Positions 8,270 through 16,258 are shown, numbered from the stretch's first letter. The stretch: 64,000 nt of DNA from Candidatus Allofournierella excrementigallinarum (GCA_019119025.1 DWXV01000055.1:1-64000); one strand, 5' to 3'. The notes: a model not told the origin generated them from the letters alone. Made by a program: numbers and translations.

Positions 8270-10147
8270 TTATTTCAGGCCGTAGTTTTCAAAAAGCAGG
8301 TTGAAGTGGCGGTTGTAGTAAGGGTCGCCCGCGGCGATCAGGCCGCCGTATTTTTGGATGAAGCGGGCCTTCTCCCCCTCGTAGCGGCGGGCGTTCTCGC
8401 TCAAAGTGTCCAGCCCGCGGCTCTTGCTCTCGTAGTGGTAGGCTTCGGCGTGGGGGGTGAACACATTGGTGAGGCCTTTTTCCCAAAGTTTCAGGCACAG
8501 GTCGATGTCGTTGTAGGCCACGGCGAAGTTCTCTTCGTCCAGCCCGCCCATCTCGTCGTAGAGGGCGGCCTTGACCATCAGGCAGGCGCCGGTGACCGCC
8601 AGCAGGTTCTGGGGGGTGGCCAGCCGGTAGAGGTCGCCCGCCGAGGCGCGGGGGTGGCTCTTGTGGCTGTGGCCGGCGGTGCCGTTGATGCCAAGGAACA
8701 CCCCCGCGTGCTGGATGCGGTCGTCGGGGTAATAGAGCTTCGCGCCCACGCACCCCACGTCCGGCCGCTGGCTGAACATGAGCATCTCCGCCAAAAACCC
8801 TTCGCTGAGCAGCTCGATGTCGTTGTTTAAAAGCAGCAGCTGCTCGCCCCTGGCAAAGCGGCGGGCGAAGTTGTTCACCGCCGAGAAGTTGAAGCCGCCC
8901 CCATAGGTGACCACCTGCAGCCGAGGGTACTTCTTCTTCGCCGCATCGTAATAGGCGAAGGTGGCGGGGTCGGCGGAGTTGTTCTCCGCCACGATGACCT
9001 CAAAGTTGTCGTAGCCCGCTTTGGCGTAAAGGCTGGCAAGGCAGCGGTCCAGGTCCTCGATGTGGTCCTTATTCGGGATGAGCACGCTGATAAGGGGCGC
9101 GCCGGTGAGGGCGTACTTCACCCGGTAGGCGCCGGGGCAGCCCTCGATGCGCTTTGCCGTTCCTTCCAGGCCCACCCGCGCGAGGTGGTCGTCGATGGCC
9201 TTTTCCCCTGCCGCCAGGGCGTAGGGTTTGGCCGTTATTCCGCTGGCGGTGCTGCCCGCGTGGCTGCGCCAGATGTAGAGCACATAGGGGATGTGGGCCA
9301 CCTTTTCCGCGCGCTCGGTGAGGCGCAGGATGAGCTCAAAGTCCTGGCTACCGTCGTACTCGCTGCGCTCGCCGCCGCCCGCCCGCTCAAAGAGGGGCCG
9401 GGAAAAAGCGGCCAGATGGGTGATGTAGTTGCAGCCCCGCAGATAGTCCGGCTCAAAATCGGGCTTGAAGTGATAGTCCACCAGATGCTTTAGGTCCGCC
9501 GAGAGGATGATCTCGTCGGAGTAGACGAAATCCGCCCCGGCCAGCGCTTCCCTGGCCACCCGGTAGAGGGCGTTCGGGTAGAGCAGGTCGTCGTGGTCCA
9601 GCAGGGTGAGCCAGCCGCCGGTGGCGGCATCCAGCGCCGCGTTGGTGTTGGCGGCGATGCCGCCGTTTTCCTCCAGCTTCAGGTAGCGGATGCGCCCGTC
9701 CTTTTTTGCAAAGCCCCGCGCGATGCGCCCCACTTCGCTGTGGGCGCCGTCGGAGGCGTCCGCCAGCACCAGCTCCCAGCGGGCGTAGCTTTGGGCCAGC
9801 ACGCTTTTTATCATCTGGCGCAGAAAGGGCGCGGGGGTGTTGTAAAGGGGCGCGCAGACGCTGATGACGGGGCCGGTGAGGTGTTCCGCCCGCTGGGCCT
9901 TCAGCGCCCGGCGGGTGGGCAGGTCGGCCCGGTAGCGCCAGGTGTCGCGGTGCAGCGCAAGGCGGATGCGGAACTCCACCTCCCGCCAGAGGGCCTCGAA
10001 GCCCTCCTCCCGGCCCACCCGGGCGCACCAGGCGGCCACCTGTTTGATGTGGGCGGGGTCCAGAAGGCGGCGGGCCATGCCGCCCACGCTGTCTTCACGG
10101 GCGACGTCGGCGGGCAGGGGGGCTTCCAGTTCTTTTTTGTCCGGCAT
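8270..10147 (-). CDS. Twin-domain GT2 glycosyltransferase (proximal copy)
   Basis: 625 residues and paralogous along the whole length to the gene downstream. Domain 1 has ISVCAPLYNTPAPF, LDHDD and GSQDFEL; domain 2 has VLIPNKDH, E-N-N-S, LLLNNDIEL and YNDIDLCLKLWEKG. Both domains keep the acidic residues expected for nucleotide-sugar and metal binding, so both are probably active. The ATG at 10147 follows AAAGGAG; the frame is open further upstream only because it runs antisense-like into the ABC gene. It lies between the ABC exporter genes and its paralogue, consistent with assembly of the glycan that the exporter moves out. A hairpin in the gap before it may reduce its expression relative to the exporter. 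Confidence 0.88.
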   Translation of the reverse strand: MPDKKELEAPLPADVAREDSVGGMARRLLDPAHIKQVAAWCARVGREEGFEALWREVEFRIRLALHRDTWRYRADLPTRRALKAQRAEHLTGPVISVCAPLYNTPAPFLRQMIKSVLAQSYARWELVLADASDGAHSEVGRIARGFAKKDGRIRYLKLEENGGIAANTNAALDAATGGWLTLLDHDDLLYPNALYRVAREALAGADFVYSDEIILSADLKHLVDYHFKPDFEPDYLRGCNYITHLAAFSRPLFERAGGGERSEYDGSQDFELILRLTERAEKVAHIPYVLYIWRSHAGSTASGITAKPYALAAGEKAIDDHLARVGLEGTAKRIEGCPGAYRVKYALTGAPLISVLIPNKDHIEDLDRCLASLYAKAGYDNFEVIVAENNSADPATFAYYDAAKKKYPRLQVVTYGGGFNFSAVNNFARRFARGEQLLLLNNDIELLSEGFLAEMLMFSQRPDVGCVGAKLYYPDDRIQHAGVFLGINGTAGHSHKSHPRASAGDLYRLATPQNLLAVTGACLMVKAALYDEMGGLDEENFAVAYNDIDLCLKLWEKGLTNVFTPHAEAYHYESKSRGLDTLSENARRYEGEKARFIQKYGGLIAAGDPYYNRHFNLLFENYGLK

Positions 10148-10177
10148 GGGTCGTTCTCTCCTTTGTCCCGGGCGCGC

Positions 10178-10206
10178 AAAACAGCCAGGGGGCCCGCTCC
10201 TGGCTG
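10178..10206 (-). terminator. Hairpin with short T run between ABC and GT genes
   Basis: Minus strand CAGCCAGG and CCTGGCTG form an 8-bp stem with a 9-nt loop, followed by only four T residues. This is a weak intrinsic terminator, or a processing hairpin, inside the glycan operon. It could make expression of the two glycosyltransferases lower than that of the upstream genes. Confidence 0.5.
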
Positions 10207-10215
10207 CTAAGGGTC

Positions 10216-10959
10216 TCACTCGGCGTCCCGGGTGGTGTGTTTGTAGGCGGCGCACACCTCTTCGGTGGGGCCGTTCATCTTGATGCGCCCGTGTTCCAGC
10301 CAGGCCACCTTGTTGCACATGCGCTCGATCTGCTCGATGGAGTGGCTCACCAGGATCACGGTGGTGCCGCCGCTCATCAGCTTCTGCATGCGTTCCTCGC
10401 ACTTTTGCTGGAACAAAAAGTCGCCCACGCTCAAGATCTCGTCGGCAATGAGGATGTCCGGCTTTGTGATGGTGGCGATGGCGAAGGCGATGCGGGCCAC
10501 CATGCCGCTGGAATAGTTTTTCAGCGGCACGTCCAGAAAGTCGTGCAGCTCGCTGAATTCCACGATCTCGTCGAATTTTTCCCGGATGTACTTCGGGGTG
10601 AAGCCCAGCACCGCGCCGTTCAAAAAGATGTTCTCCCGGGCGGTGAGGTCCATGTCGAAGCCCGCGCCCAGCTCGATGAGGGGGGCGATGGTGCCCCGCA
10701 CCACGCAGTTTCCGGTGGTGGGCTTGTAGACGCCGCTGATGACCTTGAGCAGGGTGGATTTGCCGCTGCCGTTCAGGCCGATGAGGCCGTAGAAGTCGCC
10801 CGGCTGCACCGTGAGGCTGACGTTTTTCAGCGCGTAGAACTCGTCGAACTTCAGCTTGCCGTGGGCGATCTGCAAAAAGTATTCCTTCAGGCTTTCGCTT
10901 TTCTCCTTGGCGAGGTTGAAGCGCATGGAGACGTCGTTTACCTGGATGATGGGTTCCAT
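10216..10959 (-). CDS. Polysaccharide ABC exporter, ATP-binding protein (Wzt/TagH-like)
   Basis: 247 residues. Walker A is GLNGSGKST, the signature region is the divergent KNYSSGM found in glycan exporters, and Walker B is D-I-L-I-A-D-E, followed by a conserved His in VLVSHS. Together with the adjacent permease it forms an ABC-2-type exporter that moves lipid-linked glycan across the membrane. The protein stops soon after the ATPase fold and lacks the extra C-terminal carbohydrate-binding domain seen in O-antigen Wzt proteins that read chain ends. It therefore resembles the short Wzt/TagH group. The ATG at 10959 follows GAGGGAGGG; the gap to the permease is 13 bp. Confidence 0.93.
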   Translation of the reverse strand: MEPIIQVNDVSMRFNLAKEKSESLKEYFLQIAHGKLKFDEFYALKNVSLTVQPGDFYGLIGLNGSGKSTLLKVISGVYKPTTGNCVVRGTIAPLIELGAGFDMDLTARENIFLNGAVLGFTPKYIREKFDEIVEFSELHDFLDVPLKNYSSGMVARIAFAIATITKPDILIADEILSVGDFLFQQKCEERMQKLMSGGTTVILVSHSIEQIERMCNKVAWLEHGRIKMNGPTEEVCAAYKHTTRDAE

Positions 10960-10972
10960 CGTCCGCCCTCCC

Positions 10973-11770
10973 TCACATGTACAGGACGAACTTGTCCTGG
11001 TTCTTTTTGAATACCAAGAGGCCGAAGGCCAGCATGGCAAGGCTGCACGCCCCGCAGATGGCCACCATGTTCATCGTGAGCAGCTCGCCGTCCAGCACGG
11101 CGGTGCGGAAGGCGGTGATGTACCAGTAGATGGGGTTGAACTTGATGAGCGTCTCGAGGTACACGTTGCCGAACTGGGCCGGGTCGTAGAAAATGGCGGA
11201 GAAATACATCAGCACGGTGGTGAACACTTCCCACAGGTGGATGACGTCCCGGAAGAACACCGCCATGGTGGAGAGCACCAGCCCCACCCCCAGGCTGAAC
11301 AGGAACATGGTGAGGATGGGATACGCCGCCAGCAGCACCGTGGGGTGCAGGGGGCTGCGGGTGATGAGCATGATGATGATGAGGGCGATGAAGCTGAAAA
11401 AGTAGTTCACCAGCCCGAAGCAGGTTTTTTCCAGCGGGAAGACGTATTTTGGGATGTACACCTTGCGCAGCAGCATGGCGTTGGCCATCACGCTGCCCAT
11501 GGCCATGGTGGTGGACTCGCGGAAAAAGGTGAACATCAGCTGGCCGATGACCAGATAGACGGGGTAATTGGTGATGCCCTCGCCCCGGAACTGGAACAGG
11601 CTGCCGAACACCACCACCATCACGCCGCACATGAGCAGGGGGTTGAGCACGCTCCAGGCCACGCCCAGCACGCTGCGGCGGTACTTCAGCTTGAAGTCGC
11701 GGCTGATGAGGTTATACAGAAGGTAGCGGTAGCGCAGGAAATCCTTGATATACAGTTTTACAGTGTTCAA
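10973..11770 (-). CDS. Polysaccharide ABC exporter, permease (Wzm/TagG-like)
   Basis: About 265 residues with six predicted membrane helices and the cytoplasmic N-terminal amphipathic segment (R-DFKLKYRRSVLG-W) typical of ABC-2 permeases for O-antigen or teichoic acid. I place the start at a TTG (11770) because GAGAGGTGG lies eight bases upstream. A GTG four codons earlier (11782) falls inside that ribosome site and is less likely. The gene begins 5 bp after the rfbC stop and is followed by its ATPase, the standard exporter pair. With the sugar-nucleotide genes upstream and the glycosyltransferases downstream, it probably exports a glycan containing an amino-deoxy sugar. Confidence 0.92.
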   Translation of the reverse strand: MNTVKLYIKDFLRYRYLLYNLISRDFKLKYRRSVLGVAWSVLNPLLMCGVMVVVFGSLFQFRGEGITNYPVYLVIGQLMFTFFRESTTMAMGSVMANAMLLRKVYIPKYVFPLEKTCFGLVNYFFSFIALIIIMLITRSPLHPTVLLAAYPILTMFLFSLGVGLVLSTMAVFFRDVIHLWEVFTTVLMYFSAIFYDPAQFGNVYLETLIKFNPIYWYITAFRTAVLDGELLTMNMVAICGACSLAMLAFGLLVFKKNQDKFVLYM

Positions 11771-11775
11771 GGGGC

Positions 11776-12342
11776 TTACCACCTCTCAAAATACTCAAAG
11801 GTCTGGCTGGCGAAGGGGGTGTGGCGCTTGTCTTTTTCGCTGAGCAGATACTCGCACCCGCAGTCCGGCCACCGGATGCCCACGGTGGCATCGTCGTAGG
11901 GGATGCCGCCCTCGGCGGAGGGGTCGTAGTAGTCGGTGCACTTATAGCAGAATTCCGCCGCGTCGCTCAAAACCAGAAAGCCGTGGGCGAAGCCCTTGGG
12001 CACATAGAACTGGCGCTTGTTTTCTTCGCTCAAAACCACGCCGGTCCACCTGCCGAAGGCGGGGCTCGACGGCCGGCAGTCCACCGCCACGTCGAACACC
12101 TCGCCCCTGGTCACCCGCACCAGCTTGCCCTGGGTGTGCTGTTTCTGGAAGTGCACCCCCCGCAAAACGCCCCGGGAGGAGCGGGACTGGTTATCCTGCA
12201 CGAACTCGTCGGTGATGCCGGCGGCGGCGAACTCCTCTTTCTGGAAGGTCTCCATGAAATAGCCCCGCTCGTCGCCGAACACGGTGGGCTCCACGATGAG
12301 CACGCCCGGCAGTTCCGTTTTGATGAATTTGAATTTTCCCAT
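11776..12342 (-). CDS. rfbC: dTDP-4-dehydrorhamnose 3,5-epimerase
   Basis: 188 residues of the RmlC cupin family, with typical landmarks: E-P-x-V-F-GDERG-FME near residue 18, the QDN-SRS segment, GVLRG-H-Q, and P-GFAHGF-VLS with the catalytic His region. It epimerises C3 and C5 of dTDP-4-keto-6-deoxyglucose, normally towards dTDP-L-rhamnose. The rmlA, rmlB and rmlD partners are not in the window and must be elsewhere. Its position between a 3,4-ketoisomerase and the exporter suggests that the operon makes or edits more than one dTDP-deoxyhexose. The ribosome site (GGGG a few bases upstream) is modest. Confidence 0.95.
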   Translation of the reverse strand: MGKFKFIKTELPGVLIVEPTVFGDERGYFMETFQKEEFAAAGITDEFVQDNQSRSSRGVLRGVHFQKQHTQGKLVRVTRGEVFDVAVDCRPSSPAFGRWTGVVLSEENKRQFYVPKGFAHGFLVLSDAAEFCYKCTDYYDPSAEGGIPYDDATVGIRWPDCGCEYLLSEKDKRHTPFASQTFEYFERW

Positions 12343-12354
12343 CTTTCTTACCCC

Positions 12355-12792
12355 TTATTCCTCTTCGTTCTGCTCTGCGAGGGCCGCTTTGAAGCCTTCG
12401 TAGTCCCGCAGGTATTCGCTGCCGTCGTAGTGCTCGCTGGCCAGGACCAGAAGCACGCTGTCCGGCGAAAAGTCGTACATGTCCTTCCACACCATGCGGG
12501 GGATGTAGATGCCGGTGTTGGGCTTATCCAGCGAGAAGACCTCCTCGCGGCCGCAGCCGTCGTCCACCCGCACCTTGCTTTGGCCCGCCACGTTGATGAG
12601 CACGAACTCGGTGCGGCGGTTGGCGTGCTGGCCGCGCACCACGCCGGCGTCGCTGCCGTACATATAGAACACCCGCTTGATCTCAAAGGGCACCTGCCGG
12701 GCGCCCTCCACCACGATGAGGCTGCCCCGCTCGTCGCCAAGGTCGGCAAAGGAGAGCATCCTCACCCGGTCGTAGTTGTCGTTTCTCATCAT
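12355..12792 (-). CDS. dTDP-4-keto-6-deoxyhexose 3,4-ketoisomerase (FdtA/QdtA-like)
   Basis: 145 residues, a single cupin domain of the WxcM/FdtA type. Landmarks are the D-RG-L-V-E start, FEIKRVFY-Y, V-RG-HA-R and IPRMVWKDMYDFSPDSVLLVLAS near the C terminus. These enzymes move the keto group of dTDP-4-keto-6-deoxyglucose from C4 to C3, making the substrate for a 3-aminotransferase, the gene immediately upstream. FdtA (galacto product) and QdtA (gluco product) cannot be separated by eye. The start lies one base after the stop of the aminotransferase gene, so translation is probably coupled; two adjacent ATG codons are possible starts. Confidence 0.88.
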   Translation of the reverse strand: MMRNDNYDRVRMLSFADLGDERGSLIVVEGARQVPFEIKRVFYMYGSDAGVVRGQHANRRTEFVLINVAGQSKVRVDDGCGREEVFSLDKPNTGIYIPRMVWKDMYDFSPDSVLLVLASEHYDGSEYLRDYEGFKAALAEQNEEE

Positions 12793-12793
12793 A

Positions 12794-13894
12794 TCACGGC
12801 TCCCAGGCGTTGACGGCCTCGATCACAAAGGTCTGTTCTTCTTCGGTCATGCCGTTGTACATGGGCAGGCTGAGCACCTCGCCGGCATAACGCTCGGCGA
12901 TGGGGTAGTCCCCCCGCTTTTTGCCCAGGTACCGGTAGGCCTCCGACAGATGGGGCGGGATGGGATAGTGGATGATGGTGCCGATGCCCTTTTCCTTCAG
13001 GCAGGCGGCCAGCTCGTCCCTCCCCTTTTTCACATGGATGACGAACTGGTGCCAGGTGCTGTCCGCCCCGGGGCGCACCCTGGGCAGCCGGATGAGGGGG
13101 TGGCGCAGTTCGGCCAGATACCGCCCGGCGATGGCCCGGCGCTCGGCGTCGAATTCCGGCAGGTGGGAGAGTTTTACCCGCAGCAGGCCCGCCTGTATCT
13201 CGTCCAGGCGGGAGTTGGCGCCCACTATCTGGTTGTGGTAGCGCTTTTCGCTGCCATAGTTGCGGAACACCCGGAACTTTTGGGCCAGGGCCTCGTCGTC
13301 GGTGACGATGCAGCCCGCGTCGCCAAAGGCGCCGCAGCCCTTGGTGGGGTAGAAGGAAAAGCACCCCACATCGCCGAAGGTGCCCACCGTTTTGCCCTGC
13401 CAGTGGTTGCCGTGGCTCTGGGCGCAGTCCTCCACCACCTTGAGGCCGTGGCTGTGGGCGATCTCCATGATGCGGGTCATATCGCAGGCCTGGCCGAACA
13501 GGTGCACCGCCAGGATGGCCCTGGTGCGGGGGGTGATGGCGGCCTCGATCTTCTCCGCGTCGATGTTGTCGTATTCATCCGGCTCCACGAACACCGGGGT
13601 GGCCCCGTTCATGGAGATGCCCATAACGCAGGCGATGTAGGCGTTGGAGCAGACGATGACCTCGTCGCCCCGGCCGATGCCCAGCAGGCGGAAGCTGATC
13701 CACAGCGCGTCCAGGCCGCTGGCCAGGCCCACACAGTATTTGGCGCCGATGTATCCGGCCCACTCGGCTTCAAACTGCTCCACCTCGCGGCCCAGAATGT
13801 ACCAGCCGCTGCGCAGCACTTCCAGGGCTTTCGCCTCGTACTCGGCGGCGTGCAGGCTGTATTGACGGCCCAGATCGTTGGGCAGGATGTTCAT
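12794..13894 (-). CDS. DegT/DnrJ/EryC1 aminotransferase, sugar C3 (FdtB/QdtB-like)
   Basis: 366 residues of the PLP-dependent sugar aminotransferase family. The PLP lysine is in SFYPTK-G-CGAFGDAG (about residue 190); upstream are SGLDAL (phosphate cup), V-EDCAQSHG and the aspartate that contacts the ring nitrogen. Beside a 3,4-ketoisomerase it is best read as the 3-aminotransferase that makes dTDP-3-amino-3,6-dideoxyhexose. It is the first gene of the leftward glycan operon, with AAGGGA before the ATG. No N-acetyltransferase (FdtC/QdtC type) is present, so the sugar stays unacetylated or the enzyme lies elsewhere. Confidence 0.92.
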   Translation of the reverse strand: MNILPNDLGRQYSLHAAEYEAKALEVLRSGWYILGREVEQFEAEWAGYIGAKYCVGLASGLDALWISFRLLGIGRGDEVIVCSNAYIACVMGISMNGATPVFVEPDEYDNIDAEKIEAAITPRTRAILAVHLFGQACDMTRIMEIAHSHGLKVVEDCAQSHGNHWQGKTVGTFGDVGCFSFYPTKGCGAFGDAGCIVTDDEALAQKFRVFRNYGSEKRYHNQIVGANSRLDEIQAGLLRVKLSHLPEFDAERRAIAGRYLAELRHPLIRLPRVRPGADSTWHQFVIHVKKGRDELAACLKEKGIGTIIHYPIPPHLSEAYRYLGKKRGDYPIAERYAGEVLSLPMYNGMTEEEQTFVIEAVNAWEP

Positions 13895-13946
13895 CTTGGT
13901 CCCTTGCCTTTCTGCGGCGGCAGCCGCACAGAAAATACCAATTTGT

Positions 13947-13975
13947 ATTTTACCCTATCCCGTGTCAAAACGCAA
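13947..13975 (-). promoter_or_regulatory. Promoter of the surface-glycan operon
   Basis: Minus strand TTGCGT (13970-13975), a 17-bp spacer and TAAAAT (13947-13952). A perfect TTGACA (13963-13968) lies inside the spacer but has no good -10 box at the right distance. The promoter starts directly after the T tract of the dacF terminator. Confidence 0.65.
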
Positions 13976-13998
13976 CAAAAAGCCGCCCGCCGGGCGGC
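13976..13998 (-). terminator. Terminator of the DacF-like gene
   Basis: Minus strand GCCGCC and GGCGGC form the core stem, followed by T5-6. A second, larger GC-rich hairpin (about 14004-14034) lies between it and the stop codon. Together they should isolate the carboxypeptidase gene from the glycan operon. Confidence 0.85.
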
Positions 13999-14053
13999 AA
14001 AAGGGCCCCGCCGGCGCAACGCCGCGGCGGGGCCGCTGGGGTTTTGTGATGGT

Positions 14054-15448
14054 TCAGTCCCGGCTGGGGGGCTTGGTCTGGCTGCGGGGGGCAGGCCTTT
14101 CCGCCTCTTTTTCCCAGGGGGGCGGCTCGGCGGGCAGGGGCTTGCGGGTGATGATCTCCCACTGGGCGGGGCCGGCGGCGGCGGGCTTTTTGCTGCCCGC
14201 CCTGCGCCACAGCCGCACGCCCAGCACCAGCGCCATGACGGCCGCCGCGGCGGCCACAGCGATGCCCACAGGGTCCTTCTCCGGCTCAAGGGAGGAGGCA
14301 GGCACATAGGTGCTGGCGGCCAGCACCTCGTCCACGCCGCTCACCGCCAGGCCGGCCGAGCCAAGCGCCGGGGGCTGGTAGTCGTTTTCCGGCAGGGTGT
14401 AGGTCACGCTGGCGGCAAAGGGCTGGCCCAGCACATACTGGCCGGGGATCTGATAGTCCACGGTGACGCCGTCGGTGGAGAGGTTTTTGTTCAGCAGGAC
14501 GGCGGCGCTTTTGGGCTGCACCAGGGCGCTGCCCAGCGCCTCGCCGCCGCCCACCACCGGCACCTGGAAGGCTTCGTCCGGGGCGGGGATCTCCACCCGG
14601 GAAAAATTCTCATAGGCATAGTCCAGGATGGCGCAGGCGTCCCGGAACTTGTCCTCCAGCTGCTGGCACTTCAGCTCCACCGAGATGAGGCGGATGCCGC
14701 CCTGCTCGGCGTAGTTCACGAAGGTGGTGAGGGCCTGGTCGTGAAACCCGTTTTTGGAACCCCTGGCGTAACTGCGCAGGTAGTCGCCGGAGATGCGCAT
14801 CCAGTCGGTGCAGTGGAACACCCGCTGCTGGGGCTGCTTGTTGGTGGCCTCCATGGTCCAGGGGTCGGTGCGGCAGAAGATCTCCTCAAAGCCCGGCACC
14901 GAAAGGGCCCACCGGGTGATGAGGGCCATGTCCCGGGCGGTGGTGTAGTGGCCGTCGTCGTGCAGGCCGTGGGGGTTCATATAGTGGGTGTTCGAAAGCC
15001 CCAGCCCGGCGGCCTTGGCGTTCATGGCGTCCACGCCGCCCTGGATGGTGCCGCCGATGTACTCGGCCAGCATATTCGCGCCGTCGTTGGCGCTCTCCAG
15101 CTGGGTGCCGTAGAGCACATCCTCCAGGCGCACCACCTCCCCCTCCTGCAAAGCGATGTGGGAAGAGCCGTATTCCAGCTGGTGCACCGCGTCGTAGCTC
15201 ACGGTGAGCTGGGCGTCCAGCTGGCCCTGGGCCTTTTCCAGCGCCAGGGCCAGGGTCATGATCTTGGTGATGGAGGCGGGATAGAGCACCTCGTCGGCGT
15301 TCTTTTCCATGATGACCTGGCCGGTATCGGCGTCCATCACGATGTAGGCCTCGCAACTCACGGCCGGCCCCTGGTAGGCCAGCGCCGCGGGCGCGAAGAG
15401 GGCGGCGGCCAGCGCCGCCGCGCAGAGTGCGGTGAAGAGTTTTTTCAA
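14054..15448 (-). CDS. D-alanyl-D-alanine carboxypeptidase, DacF-like
   Basis: 464 residues of the S11 penicillin-binding protein family. It removes the terminal D-Ala from peptidoglycan stem peptides outside the cell. The signal peptide covers about residues 1-24. The S-x-x-K catalytic motif is S-I-T-K and the S-x-N motif is S-A-N, both intact. The third motif, usually K-T-G, reads K-N-G within GSKNGFHD. A beta-rich domain follows, then one membrane helix (about 395-415) and a Pro-rich cytoplasmic tail. The start is a TTG at 15448 because GGGACG lies nine bases upstream and a signal peptide begins there; no ATG is available. S11 enzymes often act on cortex or vegetative wall in spore formers. 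Confidence 0.9.
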   Translation of the reverse strand: MKKLFTALCAAALAAALFAPAALAYQGPAVSCEAYIVMDADTGQVIMEKNADEVLYPASITKIMTLALALEKAQGQLDAQLTVSYDAVHQLEYGSSHIALQEGEVVRLEDVLYGTQLESANDGANMLAEYIGGTIQGGVDAMNAKAAGLGLSNTHYMNPHGLHDDGHYTTARDMALITRWALSVPGFEEIFCRTDPWTMEATNKQPQQRVFHCTDWMRISGDYLRSYARGSKNGFHDQALTTFVNYAEQGGIRLISVELKCQQLEDKFRDACAILDYAYENFSRVEIPAPDEAFQVPVVGGGEALGSALVQPKSAAVLLNKNLSTDGVTVDYQIPGQYVLGQPFAASVTYTLPENDYQPPALGSAGLAVSGVDEVLAASTYVPASSLEPEKDPVGIAVAAAAAVMALVLGVRLWRRAGSKKPAAAGPAQWEIITRKPLPAEPPPWEKEAERPAPRSQTKPPSRD

Positions 15449-15521
15449 GCCCAACGTCCCTTTGCTTTTCAGAAGATCCGAAACCGCGCCCCAAAAACGT
15501 GGCGCGGGCATGTTCTGGAAT

Positions 15522-15551
15522 ATTATACATAAATTTTACTGTGCGGCACAA
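15522..15551 (-). promoter_or_regulatory. Promoter of the DacF-like gene
   Basis: Minus strand TTGTGC (15546-15551), an 18-bp spacer and a perfect TATAAT (15522-15527). It directs transcription divergently from the cycloligase gene. Confidence 0.75.
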
Positions 15552-15598
15552 GGCCTGCACAAAATTTCCACAATTTGTTTAAAAAACGAGGGGGACGG

Positions 15599-15607
15599 TG
15601 GTATAAT
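15599..15607 (+). promoter_or_regulatory. Extended -10 promoter of the cycloligase gene
   Basis: TGG directly before a perfect TATAAT (15602-15607) forms a TGn-TATAAT extended -10. The -35 region at the right spacing is only TTAAAA. The start codon follows about 35 bp downstream. Confidence 0.7.
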
Positions 15608-15641
15608 GGGGTGGATATGGCAGGAAAAGAGGCGGCGGCAC

Positions 15642-16211
15642 ATGGAACAGAAAAGCATCCAGGAACAAAAGCGGGAGGCGCGGGCCGAAGCCCGCGCCCG
15701 CCTTGCCGGCTGCACGCCGGAGGACACGGCCCGCTGGGGCGAAGCAATGTTTGAATACCTGCGGCTTCTGCCGGTGTGGAACACAGCGGCCACGGTGATG
15801 TGCTTTATGAGCACTTCCTCGGAGCCTGACACCCGGCCTCTTCTGGACGCTGCGTTTCGGGAGGGGCGCGCGGTCTGCCTGCCGCGCCAGTGCGAGGCGG
15901 GCTGGATGGAGGCTCACCGGGTGGCGGCGCTGTTCGCTTTGCGGCCCGGCCCCCACGGCATCCTGGAGCCGCCCTGCACCCTGCCGGTGGTGGACCCGGC
16001 GGCCATCGACCTCATCGTGGCCCCCTGCCTGGCCGCCGCGCCCAGCGGCGTGCGTCTTGGCCACGGCGGCGGCTTTTACGACCGGTTTTTTGCCCGCAGC
16101 GGCGCGGCCCGGGTGGTCTTCTGCCCGGCGGCGGCGGTGTTCCCCAGCCTGCCCGCCGGCGAATTCGACCTGCCCGCCGACCTGGTCATCACCGAGCGGG
16201 GCATCCTCTGA
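15642..16211 (+). CDS. 5-formyltetrahydrofolate cyclo-ligase
   Basis: 189 residues. It converts 5-formyl-tetrahydrofolate into 5,10-methenyl-tetrahydrofolate using ATP. Family motifs are the basic N-terminal K-REARAEARARL helix, the P-H-GILEPP region and the C-terminal P-x-G-VRLGHGGGFYDRF loop that binds ATP and folate. AAAAGAGG before the ATG at 15642 fixes the start; the upstream frame overlaps the promoter. It stands alone between a divergent dacF-like gene and a terminator. Functionally it belongs with the ZTP-controlled pfl genes in one-carbon supply, though it is about 9 kb away and separately transcribed. Confidence 0.94.
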   Translation: MEQKSIQEQKREARAEARARLAGCTPEDTARWGEAMFEYLRLLPVWNTAATVMCFMSTSSEPDTRPLLDAAFREGRAVCLPRQCEAGWMEAHRVAALFALRPGPHGILEPPCTLPVVDPAAIDLIVAPCLAAAPSGVRLGHGGGFYDRFFARSGAARVVFCPAAAVFPSLPAGEFDLPADLVITERGIL

Positions 16212-16220
16212 AAAGCGAAA

Positions 16221-16258
16221 GCGGCCCCCGGAGCAAACGCCCCGGGGGCCGCCTTTTT
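16221..16258 (+). terminator. Terminator of the cycloligase gene
   Basis: An 11-bp perfect stem (16221-16231 with 16242-16252) is followed by C-T5. The convergent dpaB gene ends at 16258, so the terminator is shared space. Confidence 0.9.
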
